From Bryobacterales bacterium F-183 (GTDB taxonomy: Bacteria; Acidobacteriota; Terriglobia; Bryobacterales; Bryobacteraceae), in contig AP025252.1 of assembly GCA_016865505.2 (NCBI GenBank), positions 2,542,001-2,606,000 on the forward strand: 64,000 nucleotides of DNA. The letters are read 5' to 3'. The first letter of the stretch is position 1; each line of letters opens with the position of its first letter. Under the pieces are notes generated by a model. That model ran no database searches. It was not told where the DNA came from and was given only the letters and a program-made list of their open reading frames with translations. Made by a program: the position numbers and the translations under genes. This document shows positions 16,450 to 25,288 of this stretch, one piece after another.

Positions 16450-19400
16450 AATAGCAACTTCAAAGCCAACTGCAGCGACCTCGGTCCGCCAATCTGAAAC
16501 TGGCTATTCAGGCCTCCCAACGCTGCATTCACCATCTGCGTCGACCTTCCAAAGTTCCCGCTGGTCATTACACCGGTCGGATTCGCAAAGTTCGGTGTGT
16601 TCAGGATGTTGAACGCATCCGCGCGGAACTGCATCTGCAACCCTTCCAGGATCCGGAACTGCCGCCGCACGGAAAGATCCACTTGCGTCAGCCCAAACCC
16701 ACGCATCACATTACGCCCCAACGTACCCTGTCTGCCCTGTGCGAGCGGCGTCGCGGAATCAAACGCAGCAGCATTAAACCGCTTTCCGCCAGGAAACCCA
16801 TCGCCAATCAGGTACAGCGGCTGCCCGGCAACCACATCCGGCCTCGCAACATTCGTCAATCCCAACCCCAGCGGATCACGCCCGGTCACGATGTTCACCG
16901 GCGCAGCCGTGCGCAGTCGGACCACGGAATCCAGCGCAAAACCGCCCAGAATCGCTCGTGCCGCACGATTTGCCGTCGACCATACGGGTATCTCATAGCT
17001 CGCCGTCCCATTGAACGTATGCCGGATGTCGAACGACGAAGGACCCCGATCATTGTCGATTCCCGTCCGCGCCGCCGGAGCCTGCAGATTCGTAATCGAC
17101 TCATCCGAAGCCGTATCCAAAGACTTCGACCACGTGTACGCCAGCAGCGCCTGAAAACCCTTTGAAAAGCGCCGTTTGAACTGAGCCTGCAGCGAATTGT
17201 AATCGGAATACCCTTCGTTCGTAACGTAATCAATGCGCGTAAAGAGAGGATTCCGCAACACTGCCGTACGCAAGCTCTCCACGCGAGCCAAGCGCCGCGC
17301 CGCAGACCCTACATAGGACAGCTCAATTGAGTTCACCGCACCCAACGGCTGCTCCACCGCAAAGCTGTACTGCAGCGTGTACGGCAGCTTGTACCCTTCC
17401 TCATACGCAAACAACCGTGGATACGGCGGATTCGTATTCAGCGGCCCAGCCGTACCAAACAACCGCGGATCATCAATCGCGATGTTTGTATAGAAAGTGC
17501 TCCGCGAGTACGGATAATTCGACGGCGTCAATGCCGTACCGGCAAACGCATAACCCAGGTCATAGAACATCCCGAACCCACTGCGAATCACCGTACCTCT
17601 GCTTCCAAACGGCAACCAGGACACACCAACGCGAGGCGCGAAGTTTCCGTACGTCGTGTCGTACAGCTTGCTTCCCGCAGGCGCCAACGCCGCGGTTGAG
17701 AAATTCGACAATCCACGCACCGTAACCGGCAGGTTCCCGTTTGCTTCAGAAGGCGCAGGGTTCACCTCCCACCGCAGTCCGTACGTCAACGTCAATCCCG
17801 GACGCACGCGCCACGTATCTTGCGCAAAGGCCGAAAAGTTGTTGTATCTCGGCTCCAGGAAGTTATTCACCTGCCGTACCTCGGCCGTCGGAACAATCCC
17901 CGTCGCCAGCTGCGTGATGGTCGGAACCGTCAACACCTTCGAGTACAACCGCCCGCCCACAGACGGCGCGAGCCGCCGGTAGTCCACACCAAACTTCAAC
18001 GCATGCGCCCCGGCATTCCAACTCATCACATTCACGATGTTGTACTGTTGCTGCGTGTTGTCGCTAAACGTACCCGGGCTGATCGTATTCTCGTCATTGC
18101 CGCCAATCGTCAGGTAGTACAGCGACGTCGCTGGATCCGCGATATCCGGCAATAGCAATTCACGAGGCAGCAACTTCGCGCCGCCAAACGTGTCCTGCCG
18201 GTAGATCTGTGCGCCGCGAGACTTGCTCCAGTTAAACCGCAGATCATTCGACAACGAAGGGGACACCAGCATCGTCGTACCCGCGGTCACCGTCTCCGCC
18301 AACGCCGGAAGCTGCGTCAGAAAACTTGGCGTCGCAAAACGTCCGCGCTCCAGATTTTCAGACGGCGCGTAGTTGTATCGTCCAAACACCGTGATCCGCG
18401 AACTCACGCTATGGTCAACGCGCACGCTCGTCGCGTCCATGTTTGCGCGATTCGAAAAACTTGTGATGTACGGCGTCTCCAGCGGAGCATCGGCCAACGG
18501 TGCAGCTACAGGCAATGGGTACGCCTCCAGCAGCGCCTTTACCATTCCCGTTGCTTGTTGCCGTGCCGCCAGCGACGGTACGCGCGAAGGAACGGAAATC
18601 ACTGGTTGAATCAATCGCAAAGACTCATGCGACACAAAAAAGAACGTACGATTCCGCCCATCGTACACGCGCGGTACATACACAGGTCCGCCCACTGTAA
18701 AACCAAAATCGTTCTGCCGCAGCGCAGGCCGCCGCAGCCTATTGAAGTTGCCAAACCAGCTATTGGCGTCCAGCTTGTCGTTACGAAAGTATTCAAACGC
18801 CGTCCCATGCAACGCATTCGTGCCGGACCTCGTGACAATCGCCACCTGCGCCCCAGGCTGCCGCCCATACTCCGGCGCATACGTCGATGTCTGGATCGTG
18901 AATTCCTGCACCGCATCCACCGACGCCAACGCCGCCGTACCTCCCTGCGCCGACAATGTCGGCACCGCCCCGCCGGCCTCATATGGAGTTGTCGCAAAAG
19001 GTGTCCCAAAGTTCGCGCTCACCCCGTCCACCGTAAAGTAATTCGTTGCCGTACGCTGCCCGTTTACAGAAAACTGCCCTTGGTCGACGATGCTCGACGG
19101 CGTCAGTTGCACACCCGGTGACAACGCGATCAGTGACTGAAACGTCCTTCCATTCAACGGTTGATTCTCAATAAACTTCTGATCCACCGACGTTGCCACA
19201 GCGGGAGACTCCGAAACCAAGGGCGCCTCCCCGCTCACCGTGACGCTCTCATCCCGCTGCGCGACACGCAACGTCACCGGCAACGACCGTTGATCGTTTG
19301 CATTCAAAACAAGCCGCTCAAAGCGAGCCACGGCAAAGCCCGTCGCCTCCACTTTCAGCTCATACTGGCTCGCGGGCAACTGTGCAAACAAATACCCGCC

Positions 19401-19586
19401 AGCAGCATCGCTCACCGTTTCTCGAACCAGTCCGCGAGCCGGATCCCGCAGCACTAGCCGCGCTCCTTTCACCGCACCCGATTGCGGATCTTGTACCGTG
19501 CCACTCAGCGACGCCGTCACCGACTGCCCCTGCAGCAGCACCCCGCTCAGCAGCGTCACACAACAAAGCAATCCAAAACGAGTCAA
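16446..19586 (-). CDS. TonB-dependent receptor with N-terminal carboxypeptidase-regulatory domain
   Basis: 1046 residues from TTG 19586. The start is supported by AAAGGGG 7 bases upstream, by the signal peptide that follows (TRFGLLCCVTLLSGVLLQGQ) and by a TTGA overlap with the DJ-1 gene stop; an upstream extension of about 170 residues is out of frame with that gene and rejected. A CarboxypepD_reg Ig-like domain (residues about 25-105), then a plug (VDGVSANF...) and a long beta-barrel ending in hydrophobic LLF follow the Solibacter-type OmpA-like receptor pattern. Ligand unknown. Its position as last gene of a metal-residue-rich operon suggests a metal or chelate, but this is inference. Confidence 0.9.
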   Translation of the reverse strand: MTRFGLLCCVTLLSGVLLQGQSVTASLSGTVQDPQSGAVKGARLVLRDPARGLVRETVSDAAGGYLFAQLPASQYELKVEATGFAVARFERLVLNANDQRSLPVTLRVAQRDESVTVSGEAPLVSESPAVATSVDQKFIENQPLNGRTFQSLIALSPGVQLTPSSIVDQGQFSVNGQRTATNYFTVDGVSANFGTPFATTPYEAGGAVPTLSAQGGTAALASVDAVQEFTIQTSTYAPEYGRQPGAQVAIVTRSGTNALHGTAFEYFRNDKLDANSWFGNFNRLRRPALRQNDFGFTVGGPVYVPRVYDGRNRTFFFVSHESLRLIQPVISVPSRVPSLAARQQATGMVKALLEAYPLPVAAPLADAPLETPYITSFSNRANMDATSVRVDHSVSSRITVFGRYNYAPSENLERGRFATPSFLTQLPALAETVTAGTTMLVSPSLSNDLRFNWSKSRGAQIYRQDTFGGAKLLPRELLLPDIADPATSLYYLTIGGNDENTISPGTFSDNTQQQYNIVNVMSWNAGAHALKFGVDYRRLAPSVGGRLYSKVLTVPTITQLATGIVPTAEVRQVNNFLEPRYNNFSAFAQDTWRVRPGLTLTYGLRWEVNPAPSEANGNLPVTVRGLSNFSTAALAPAGSKLYDTTYGNFAPRVGVSWLPFGSRGTVIRSGFGMFYDLGYAFAGTALTPSNYPYSRSTFYTNIAIDDPRLFGTAGPLNTNPPYPRLFAYEEGYKLPYTLQYSFAVEQPLGAVNSIELSYVGSAARRLARVESLRTAVLRNPLFTRIDYVTNEGYSDYNSLQAQFKRRFSKGFQALLAYTWSKSLDTASDESITNLQAPAARTGIDNDRGPSSFDIRHTFNGTASYEIPVWSTANRAARAILGGFALDSVVRLRTAAPVNIVTGRDPLGLGLTNVARPDVVAGQPLYLIGDGFPGGKRFNAAAFDSATPLAQGRQGTLGRNVMRGFGLTQVDLSVRRQFRILEGLQMQFRADAFNILNTPNFANPTGVMTSGNFGRSTQMVNAALGGLNSQFQIGGPRSLQLALKLLF

Positions 19587-20398
19587 GACTTCACCCCTTT
19601 CGCTACCCGTTCTGCCGCAGCCCGCGCCGCAGCCTGCAATGGCCGGTACATCTGTGTCATCGCTTGTCCCACTCGCGCGCCGGCCTTCTTCGGCGTACCC
19701 GTGCCGTACGGAGGCTCCGGGTCGTACTCCAAAGTCAACTCCAATGCGCGACCAAAGTCGTCGCCGCGCAGCTTGCCGGCGATTCGCAACCCAAAGTCGA
19801 TGCCGGATGTGATGCCGCCCGCCGTGATCCGGTTGCGATCTTCGACATACCTCGCCTCTACCGCCGTCGCGCCCAAAAGCGGCAGGACATCGCGAACCGC
19901 CCAGTGGCTCGTCGCGCGATAGCCACGCAGCAATCCCGCCGCGCCCAACACCAATGACCCCGAACACACGCTCGTCACGTACTTCGCCTTGCCGCCGACT
20001 CGCGACAAAAACTCCGTCACGGCGCGATCTTCCATCAGCGCCACCGTTTCTCTGCCACCGCCAGGGACAAACAACAAGTCCACGTCCGGCGGACAATCCG
20101 AGAAGGTTTTCGAAGGCAACAGCCGCAGTCCCGTATCGGTCGTGATCGGCTCACTGGACTTCCATACGAGATGCACCTGCATGCCCATCGTGTACCCGAA
20201 CACCTGCTGCGGCCCCACCAGATCGAGCGCCGTCATCCCTGGGTACACCAGCATCACCACCTGCTCCGGCTTTGCGGGCATCTTATGTTTGAGCCCAAAC
20301 ATCTCCATCTCGCGCGTTGCTTCCGCGCCTTCCTGCCCAAAGGCCGCGCCTGCCGCCGCCAGCATCGCCATCTCGCGCCTCGTCAGTTTGTTACTCAT
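19583..20398 (-). CDS. DJ-1/PfpI family protein with Tat-like leader
   Basis: 271 residues from ATG 20398, which has GGAAGGAGG 7 bases upstream and overlaps the preceding gene's stop as ATGA. The leader MSNKLTRREMAMLAAAGAAFG carries RR and suggests export. The DJ-1/PfpI fold is shown by VVMLVYPGMTALDLVGPQQV, VDLLFVPGGG and the nucleophile elbow TSVCSGSLVLGAAGLL, with ATSHW and GGITSGIDFGLR as in isonitrile-hydratase-like members (InhA) and GATase1-type AraC regulators. No AraC domain follows. An exported member next to a TonB receptor is unusual; the substrate is unknown. Confidence 0.88.
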   Translation of the reverse strand: MSNKLTRREMAMLAAAGAAFGQEGAEATREMEMFGLKHKMPAKPEQVVMLVYPGMTALDLVGPQQVFGYTMGMQVHLVWKSSEPITTDTGLRLLPSKTFSDCPPDVDLLFVPGGGRETVALMEDRAVTEFLSRVGGKAKYVTSVCSGSLVLGAAGLLRGYRATSHWAVRDVLPLLGATAVEARYVEDRNRITAGGITSGIDFGLRIAGKLRGDDFGRALELTLEYDPEPPYGTGTPKKAGARVGQAMTQMYRPLQAAARAAAERVAKGVKS

Positions 20399-22014
20399 GG
20401 CCGAACCTCCTTCCGCATAACAAGACTTGGAACCGAGGACAACGGCAGCCATCCGGCCCGAACCGTATCCTCGCGCCACGCCACCAGCACCTGATCCCCA
20501 TGCACCGCGACCTTCGGCAACCCGGCCGAACGCCCCGTACCCACCGACGCGACCTTGAACGAAGGACCCAATCGCCCATCTGCGCCCACGCGCCGCAATC
20601 GGACCTCGACACTGGTCGCGCCTACTTTCTCAAGCCACACCAGCAGTTGTTGATCCGCATCCACCGTTGCCAGATGCGGACGCCCCAGCGGATTGCCGTC
20701 GTCCGCACGCACCGGCGCTCGAAACTTTTCGCCGCCGTCCTGTGACCATGCCAACTGCAAGCGCGACACGCCGCCCGCGCGAGTCGTCCACGCAATCCCT
20801 GCCGTACGTCCCACCGCCGCAATCGTCGGACCCTCCGTCGGGCACCCGTTGATCTGCCATCCATCGCGATGCAGTACTTCCGGCGTACCCGCCTTGCCGT
20901 CGCGCACACGAACGATCGAGATATCGCGGATCTCGCCCGGCAGATGATCCCGGTACGCGATCACCATCCCCGACGGCGTCATCGCGCTCGCGGTTTGGCA
21001 ACAGGAACAAACATCGCCATCGATCTCGACATCGCGCACCACCTCACCTGCAGCCCCAAACTCCGCCACACGCAAAGTCTTCAGATGGCCATGATCCTCA
21101 TCGCCGCCGTGATGATGCCCGCCTTGCTGCCCGCCTGCAGGAGGAGCCAGATACGCCGCGCTACGCCCGCCCACAAAGCTCAAGAATCCGGCGTAATCCT
21201 TGGGATCGTTCACATGAAACGCCGCGACCTCGCGCCAAGCCCCTTGCGCGCCAGGTTCCCGTCGAGCCACGCGGACACCATATCCGTACGTCCCACCGTT
21301 CGGTGCACGATCCAGCCAATGCGCCAGCATCGACCCGTCGTTAGCGACAGAAACCGCCGGGAAATCGGCCCAATTCACAAACCAGCGCTTACCTCGCGCA
21401 ATCGTCTCCGGCCGTACCCAGGCTGTCCCATTCCACTCGGCCATCCGCAGCGCATGACCCTGCCCCGCACCACCCTCGGCATCGATCCAGGATATGTACA
21501 CTGCGCCCTTCGGACTCTTGGTCAGAAACGGCATGCCGCCACCGGGCTTTGCTGGAGGGTCCGCCTGCTTCCACTGTCCCAACGCAACGCCCGCGCACAA
21601 CAGCAGGCAAGCCATCGGCTTTGCCGTCGCACCCAGCCGTACACTCCGCGCAATCACCCAGGACACAAACGCGCCACCGCTCAGCAGCGCGACCCACGGC
21701 GCCCACGACAGTACATGACCCTGCGTACCCTCGGGCAAAGCAAGAATCCGCCTGCTGTACGCGCCTATCAACTTGTCCTGAATCTGTTGATCGCTCCACC
21801 CCTGTTGCACATACCCATCGATCTCGGCGCGCAGTTCATCCGCCTTCGGCGACTGATGCACCGTCAGATTTTCGCGCCAGCAACAAGGGGCAATAAACAT
21901 CGAATACAGTCTCGAAAGACGTGGGTTCGCCGCCGCTTTCCCGCTCGCCGCCCGCAGTACACACACGGATGCAGACAACGTCAGAAGGCGGCGAAGCAAC
22001 ATGCGTCTCAGCAT
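20395..22014 (-). CDS. CcmH-like domain fused to a sialidase-like beta-propeller
   Basis: 539 residues. Residues 1-28 are a signal-like leader. Residues about 33-125 resemble CcmH/NrfF cytochrome c maturation proteins (RLYSMFIAPCCWREN, then ADELRAEIDGYVQQGWSDQQ, a helix and a transmembrane segment near 104-122), but the family's CxxC is replaced by adjacent cysteines 44-45. A second hydrophobic segment (134-146, MACLLLCAGVALG) leads into a sialidase/BNR-type propeller. The propeller has a CSCC cluster (336-339), DGWQINGCPTEGP, and a His-rich loop with GGHHHGGDEDHGH at about 298-310, suggesting metal binding. Met 134 could also start a separate exported propeller, but no good ribosome site precedes it. 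Confidence 0.75.
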   Translation of the reverse strand: MLRRMLLRRLLTLSASVCVLRAASGKAAANPRLSRLYSMFIAPCCWRENLTVHQSPKADELRAEIDGYVQQGWSDQQIQDKLIGAYSRRILALPEGTQGHVLSWAPWVALLSGGAFVSWVIARSVRLGATAKPMACLLLCAGVALGQWKQADPPAKPGGGMPFLTKSPKGAVYISWIDAEGGAGQGHALRMAEWNGTAWVRPETIARGKRWFVNWADFPAVSVANDGSMLAHWLDRAPNGGTYGYGVRVARREPGAQGAWREVAAFHVNDPKDYAGFLSFVGGRSAAYLAPPAGGQQGGHHHGGDEDHGHLKTLRVAEFGAAGEVVRDVEIDGDVCSCCQTASAMTPSGMVIAYRDHLPGEIRDISIVRVRDGKAGTPEVLHRDGWQINGCPTEGPTIAAVGRTAGIAWTTRAGGVSRLQLAWSQDGGEKFRAPVRADDGNPLGRPHLATVDADQQLLVWLEKVGATSVEVRLRRVGADGRLGPSFKVASVGTGRSAGLPKVAVHGDQVLVAWREDTVRAGWLPLSSVPSLVMRKEVRP

Positions 22015-22088
22015 GAATACACCTCACCTGAAGGAAATGAAAACAACACGCTCCGCACGCCAGAGCGCGCAAAGCCGGATTCGATCAG

Positions 22089-22508
22089 CTAGAGAAAGGA
22101 ATAGGGAGGAGGTCTTTGAAACAACAACCGGTCGACACCCGGCTGTACACTTGCGCGTACCGGCATCGACCACAACAGCAGGCTACGGACATCCGGCGTA
22201 ACGGCGTGGATCTCATCACGCCATGCACCCGCATTAGCACATGCATTCGATAACGCGGCAGGTTGCGGATGGCATTTCCCGCCACAAGGCGGAACCGCTT
22301 CCATCGCCGGCAGATTCGAAGTTTTCGCTTTGGTACGCCGGCAGCAGGACGCCTTCTTCTTGGACTTGCAGCACGCCATGCTGCACTCTTCTTCTCCCGG
22401 CAATTGCTGCCAGACAGAAGCCACCAGCGACGCAGGAACAGCAAACAGCGCAAGCGCCAAATAGGCGATCGCCGTGCGTATCCATCGCTGTCCGAAGCGA
22501 GTCGTCAC
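22089..22508 (-). CDS. Small Cys-rich membrane-anchored protein
   Basis: 139 residues from GTG 22508, chosen because GGGGAA lies just upstream; TTG 22535 or GTG 22529 are alternatives. One N-terminal helix (AIAYLALALFAVPASLVASV) acts as signal or anchor. It is followed by a short Cys- and Lys-rich segment with EEECSMACCKSKKKASCC and PPCGGKCHP, eight cysteines in about 55 residues, and then a low-complexity tail. I recognise no named family. It is the first gene of the unit leading to the CcmH-propeller, DJ-1 and receptor genes, 74 bases upstream of the next start. Metal binding in the periplasm is a reasonable inference. Confidence 0.65.
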   Translation of the reverse strand: MTTRFGQRWIRTAIAYLALALFAVPASLVASVWQQLPGEEECSMACCKSKKKASCCRRTKAKTSNLPAMEAVPPCGGKCHPQPAALSNACANAGAWRDEIHAVTPDVRSLLLWSMPVRASVQPGVDRLLFQRPPPYSFL

Positions 22509-22572
22509 AAGTTTCCCCGAAGATAACACGCACAAGCATGAAAAGCCGAAGAAGACTGAAAATGAGGGAATA

Positions 22573-22649
22573 TGGTGGGCCTGACAGAACTCGAATCTGT
22601 GACCTCTACCGTGTCAAGGTAGCGCTCTAACCAACTGAGCTACAGGCCC
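22573..22649 (-). tRNA. tRNA-Val (GAC anticodon)
   Basis: Read on the minus strand, the 7-base acceptor arms GGGCCTG and CAGGCCC pair perfectly. The D arm is GCTC/GAGC, the anticodon stem CTACC/GGTAG encloses loop TTGACAC (anticodon GAC, reading GUC), and the T arm is ACAGA-TTCGAGT-TCTGT. The 3' CCA is encoded. It is 77 nucleotides with a short variable loop and no anomalies. Confidence 0.97.
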
Positions 22650-22667
22650 ATTGGGTGGGTAAACTTC

Positions 22668-22695
22668 AGTCTACCATCGCCGCCTCAAAATCCAA
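22668..22695 (-). promoter_or_regulatory. Candidate promoter of tRNA-Val
   Basis: On the minus strand TTGGAT (22690-22695) and TAGACT (22668-22673) are separated by 16 bases, which would place the transcript start about 10 bases before the tRNA 5' end. Confidence 0.4.
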
Positions 22696-22738
22696 AATCC
22701 CAACCCCCTCCGCACGCTACACTACGATTTCCAGTCCT

Positions 22739-24112
22739 ATGCGCTTCCTCCTCCGGTGGACCCTCGCCCTCACCGCCGCAACGGTTTTCGCCCAAACCGG
22801 TGACTATCTGGGCACAATCCAGGTCGGAGTGGTCAAACTTCGCCTCGCCCTCCACATCGTCAAGAACCCCGAAGGCGCGTACCAGGCCACCGTGGATTCG
22901 CTCGATCAGGGCGCACGCGGGCTCCCCGTCGACCTCTCGCTCACCGGCAACGCGATCCGCTTCACCGGCCGCAACGGTATGACCTACGAAGGCGAAATGT
23001 CCGCGGACTTCCAGGCCATCAAGGGCGCCATGACCCAGAACGGCCAGCGCATCCCTCTGGACTTCGCCAAAGTCGACAAAATCGAAGGACCCAAGCGTCC
23101 CCAAACGCCCCAACGCCCCTTCCCCTATAAAGAAGAGGAAGTCACCATCACAAGCAACGGCGTCACCCTGGGCGGAACTCTTTCCATTCCACAAAACGCC
23201 ACCTCGCCCGCGCCGGCTGCGATTTTCTTAACAGGCTCTGGCGCCCAGGACCGTGACGAAACCCTCTTTGAACACAAGCCCTTTCTCGTCATTTCCGACA
23301 TGCTGGTCCGTGCGGGCATCGCCACCCTCCGCCTCGACGATCGCGGAGTCGGCAAGTCCAGCGGCAACCTCGCGCAATCCACCCTCGACGATCTCGCATC
23401 GGACGCGCTCGCTGCCTATCAGTTCCTCAAGTCCCGCAAAGACATCAAACCCACTGGTATCGGTTTCATCGGCCACAGTGAAGGTGGAGCGACGGCCCCA
23501 ATGGCTGCGGCCAAAGCAGGCGACGCAGCCTTCGTCGTCATGCTCGCAGGCACCGGCGTACCCGGCGACGAAATCCTGCTCGAACAAGGGCAAGCCGCCC
23601 TCAAAGCCCAAGGCGCAGCGCCGCAAATGCTGGACTTCCAGCGCGCCTTCCACCAGGCGTTTCTGCCGGTGGTCAAAGCCGAACCAGACCCCGCCAAGCT
23701 ACCTGAAAAACTCAACGCGGCCTTTGAGAAGCTCAAGGCGGAAAATGCCATCGCCAACATGGCTTCTGCGCAACTGCAACCGCAAATCCAACAGTTCGCC
23801 ATGCCCGCCATGCGCAGCTTCATCCGCCACGACCCGCGACCCTTCCTCGAACAACTGAAGGCCCCGGTCCTCGCCATCAACGGCTCGCTCGACATCCAGG
23901 TAGTGGCCTCGCAGAACCTGCCTGCCATAGCCGCAACCCTCGCCAAGTCCGGCAACAAGGACTTCATGATCGTCAACCTCCCCGGTCTCAACCATCTCTT
24001 TCAGAACGCCAAAACCGGTGCCGTATCCGAGTACATGCAACTCGAAGAAACCATCTCCCCCCGAGTGCTCGACATCCTGTCACTCTGGCTCAAGGCACGC
24101 ATCATCCAATAA
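22739..24112 (+). CDS. Exported alpha/beta hydrolase
   Basis: 457 residues from ATG 22739, where a signal peptide begins (MRFLLRWTLALTAATVFAQ). The N-terminal 110 residues form a small beta domain (DYLGTIQVGVVKLRLALHIV) often fused to acidobacterial hydrolases. The hydrolase domain has AIFLTGSGAQDRDETLFEH as oxyanion region, the nucleophile elbow GFIGHSEGG, and a C-terminal Asp/His pair in INGSLDIQV and LPGLNHLF. It is probably a periplasmic esterase or dienelactone-hydrolase-type enzyme. It is followed after 3 bases by the FAD oxidase, so these form an operon. Confidence 0.88.
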   Translation: MRFLLRWTLALTAATVFAQTGDYLGTIQVGVVKLRLALHIVKNPEGAYQATVDSLDQGARGLPVDLSLTGNAIRFTGRNGMTYEGEMSADFQAIKGAMTQNGQRIPLDFAKVDKIEGPKRPQTPQRPFPYKEEEVTITSNGVTLGGTLSIPQNATSPAPAAIFLTGSGAQDRDETLFEHKPFLVISDMLVRAGIATLRLDDRGVGKSSGNLAQSTLDDLASDALAAYQFLKSRKDIKPTGIGFIGHSEGGATAPMAAAKAGDAAFVVMLAGTGVPGDEILLEQGQAALKAQGAAPQMLDFQRAFHQAFLPVVKAEPDPAKLPEKLNAAFEKLKAENAIANMASAQLQPQIQQFAMPAMRSFIRHDPRPFLEQLKAPVLAINGSLDIQVVASQNLPAIAATLAKSGNKDFMIVNLPGLNHLFQNAKTGAVSEYMQLEETISPRVLDILSLWLKARIIQ

Positions 24113-24115
24113 CGT

Positions 24116-25279
24116 ATGGAAACCTTTGACGTAGTCATCATCGGCTCGGGCGTCGTAGGCTCGTCCGTCGCCTACCATCTCACGGAAGCCGGCTGCACCA
24201 ACATCCTGTTGATCGAACGCGAATCGAGCCAGGGCAAAGGCTCCACCGGCAAAAGTATGGGCGGCGTACGCGCGCAGTTCTCCACAGAACTCAACATCCG
24301 CCTCTCCCGCTTCTCCATCGACTTTTTCAGCACCTACGACGAGCGCCTCGGCCACCCGTCCGGCTACAAGCCCCAAGGCTACGTCTTCCTCGCCACAGAG
24401 CAAAAGCACGTCGATTACCTGGACACCACCTTCCAACTCCAGCGCGACGCCGGCCTCAAAGAAGTGCAGCGAGTCTCCCGCCAGGACATCGCTGCCCTCC
24501 TGCCCAACATGCGCACCGACGATGTACTTTGCGGCAACTTCTGCAGTATCGACGGCTTTGTCGATCCCTACTCGTTGATGAACGGCTTCACCGCCGTCGC
24601 CCTAGACCGCGGTGCCAAGATCTGGCGCGATTGCGAAGTCACCGGTATTGAGAAGGACGCGCAAGGCGCCATCTCCGCCGTTGTAACCTCCAAGGGCAAG
24701 GTCGCCACACGAACCGTCGTGAACGCCGCTGGAGCCTGGTCCGCCCAGATCGCCAAGATGATCGACGCTGACCTACCTGTGGAACCGCTCCGCCGTATGC
24801 TCGTTCCCACGGAACCGACCGAACTCATTCCCCACTCCTCGCCGATGGTCGTCGACATGTCCACAGGCTTCCACTTCCGCCCGGAAGGAGCGGGCATTCT
24901 ACTTGCCTGGAACGATGCCTCCGAAACTCCCGGCTTCAAGACGAACTTCGACCCCGCCTTCATCGAAAAGGTCCTCACCCACGCCGTAGAGCGCCTCCCC
25001 GGTCTCGAAGAAGTCCCGGTAAACCCCCGCCGCGCCTGGGCCGGACTCTATGAAATGACCCCGGACCATTACCCCGTCCTCGGACCGGACCCGCAAACTC
25101 CAGGCTTCTTCTACGCTTGTGGCTTTAGTGGACATGGCGTTATGCACTCGCCGGCCTCCGGTCGCATCACAGCGGACTACATCACCAAAGGCGCCACGGA
25201 CATCGTGCCCGATGCAGAAGTGCTGAACATCCGCCGTTTCGCGGAAGGTAAGCTGTTACACGAACTCGCCGTATTGTAA
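24116..25279 (+). CDS. FAD-dependent oxidoreductase (DadA/sarcosine oxidase family)
   Basis: 387 residues, with no signal peptide. The N-terminal ADP-binding motif VVIIGSGVVGSSVAYHL and the C-terminal GFSGHGVMHSPASG are characteristic of glycine/D-amino acid oxidase and sarcosine oxidase beta-type flavoenzymes (DAO family). The middle part, with DGFVDPYSLMNGF, matches the same family. It likely oxidises a secondary or D-amine using FAD in the cytoplasm. It sits between the exported hydrolase (3 bases upstream) and an SDR (9 bases downstream), suggesting a short catabolic operon; substrate unknown. Confidence 0.9.
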   Translation: METFDVVIIGSGVVGSSVAYHLTEAGCTNILLIERESSQGKGSTGKSMGGVRAQFSTELNIRLSRFSIDFFSTYDERLGHPSGYKPQGYVFLATEQKHVDYLDTTFQLQRDAGLKEVQRVSRQDIAALLPNMRTDDVLCGNFCSIDGFVDPYSLMNGFTAVALDRGAKIWRDCEVTGIEKDAQGAISAVVTSKGKVATRTVVNAAGAWSAQIAKMIDADLPVEPLRRMLVPTEPTELIPHSSPMVVDMSTGFHFRPEGAGILLAWNDASETPGFKTNFDPAFIEKVLTHAVERLPGLEEVPVNPRRAWAGLYEMTPDHYPVLGPDPQTPGFFYACGFSGHGVMHSPASGRITADYITKGATDIVPDAEVLNIRRFAEGKLLHELAVL

Positions 25280-25288
25280 GGTTAAAGT

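Noticed and set aside
19587-20096. N-terminal extension of about 170 residues on the receptor at 16446
   Set aside because: It overlaps the DJ-1 gene in another frame; the signal peptide and Shine-Dalgarno place the start at 19586.
20395-22014. A true sialidase (exo-alpha-sialidase)
   Set aside because: The fold resembles BNR propellers, but the catalytic Arg triad and Asp boxes of sialidases were not identified, so no enzyme activity is claimed.
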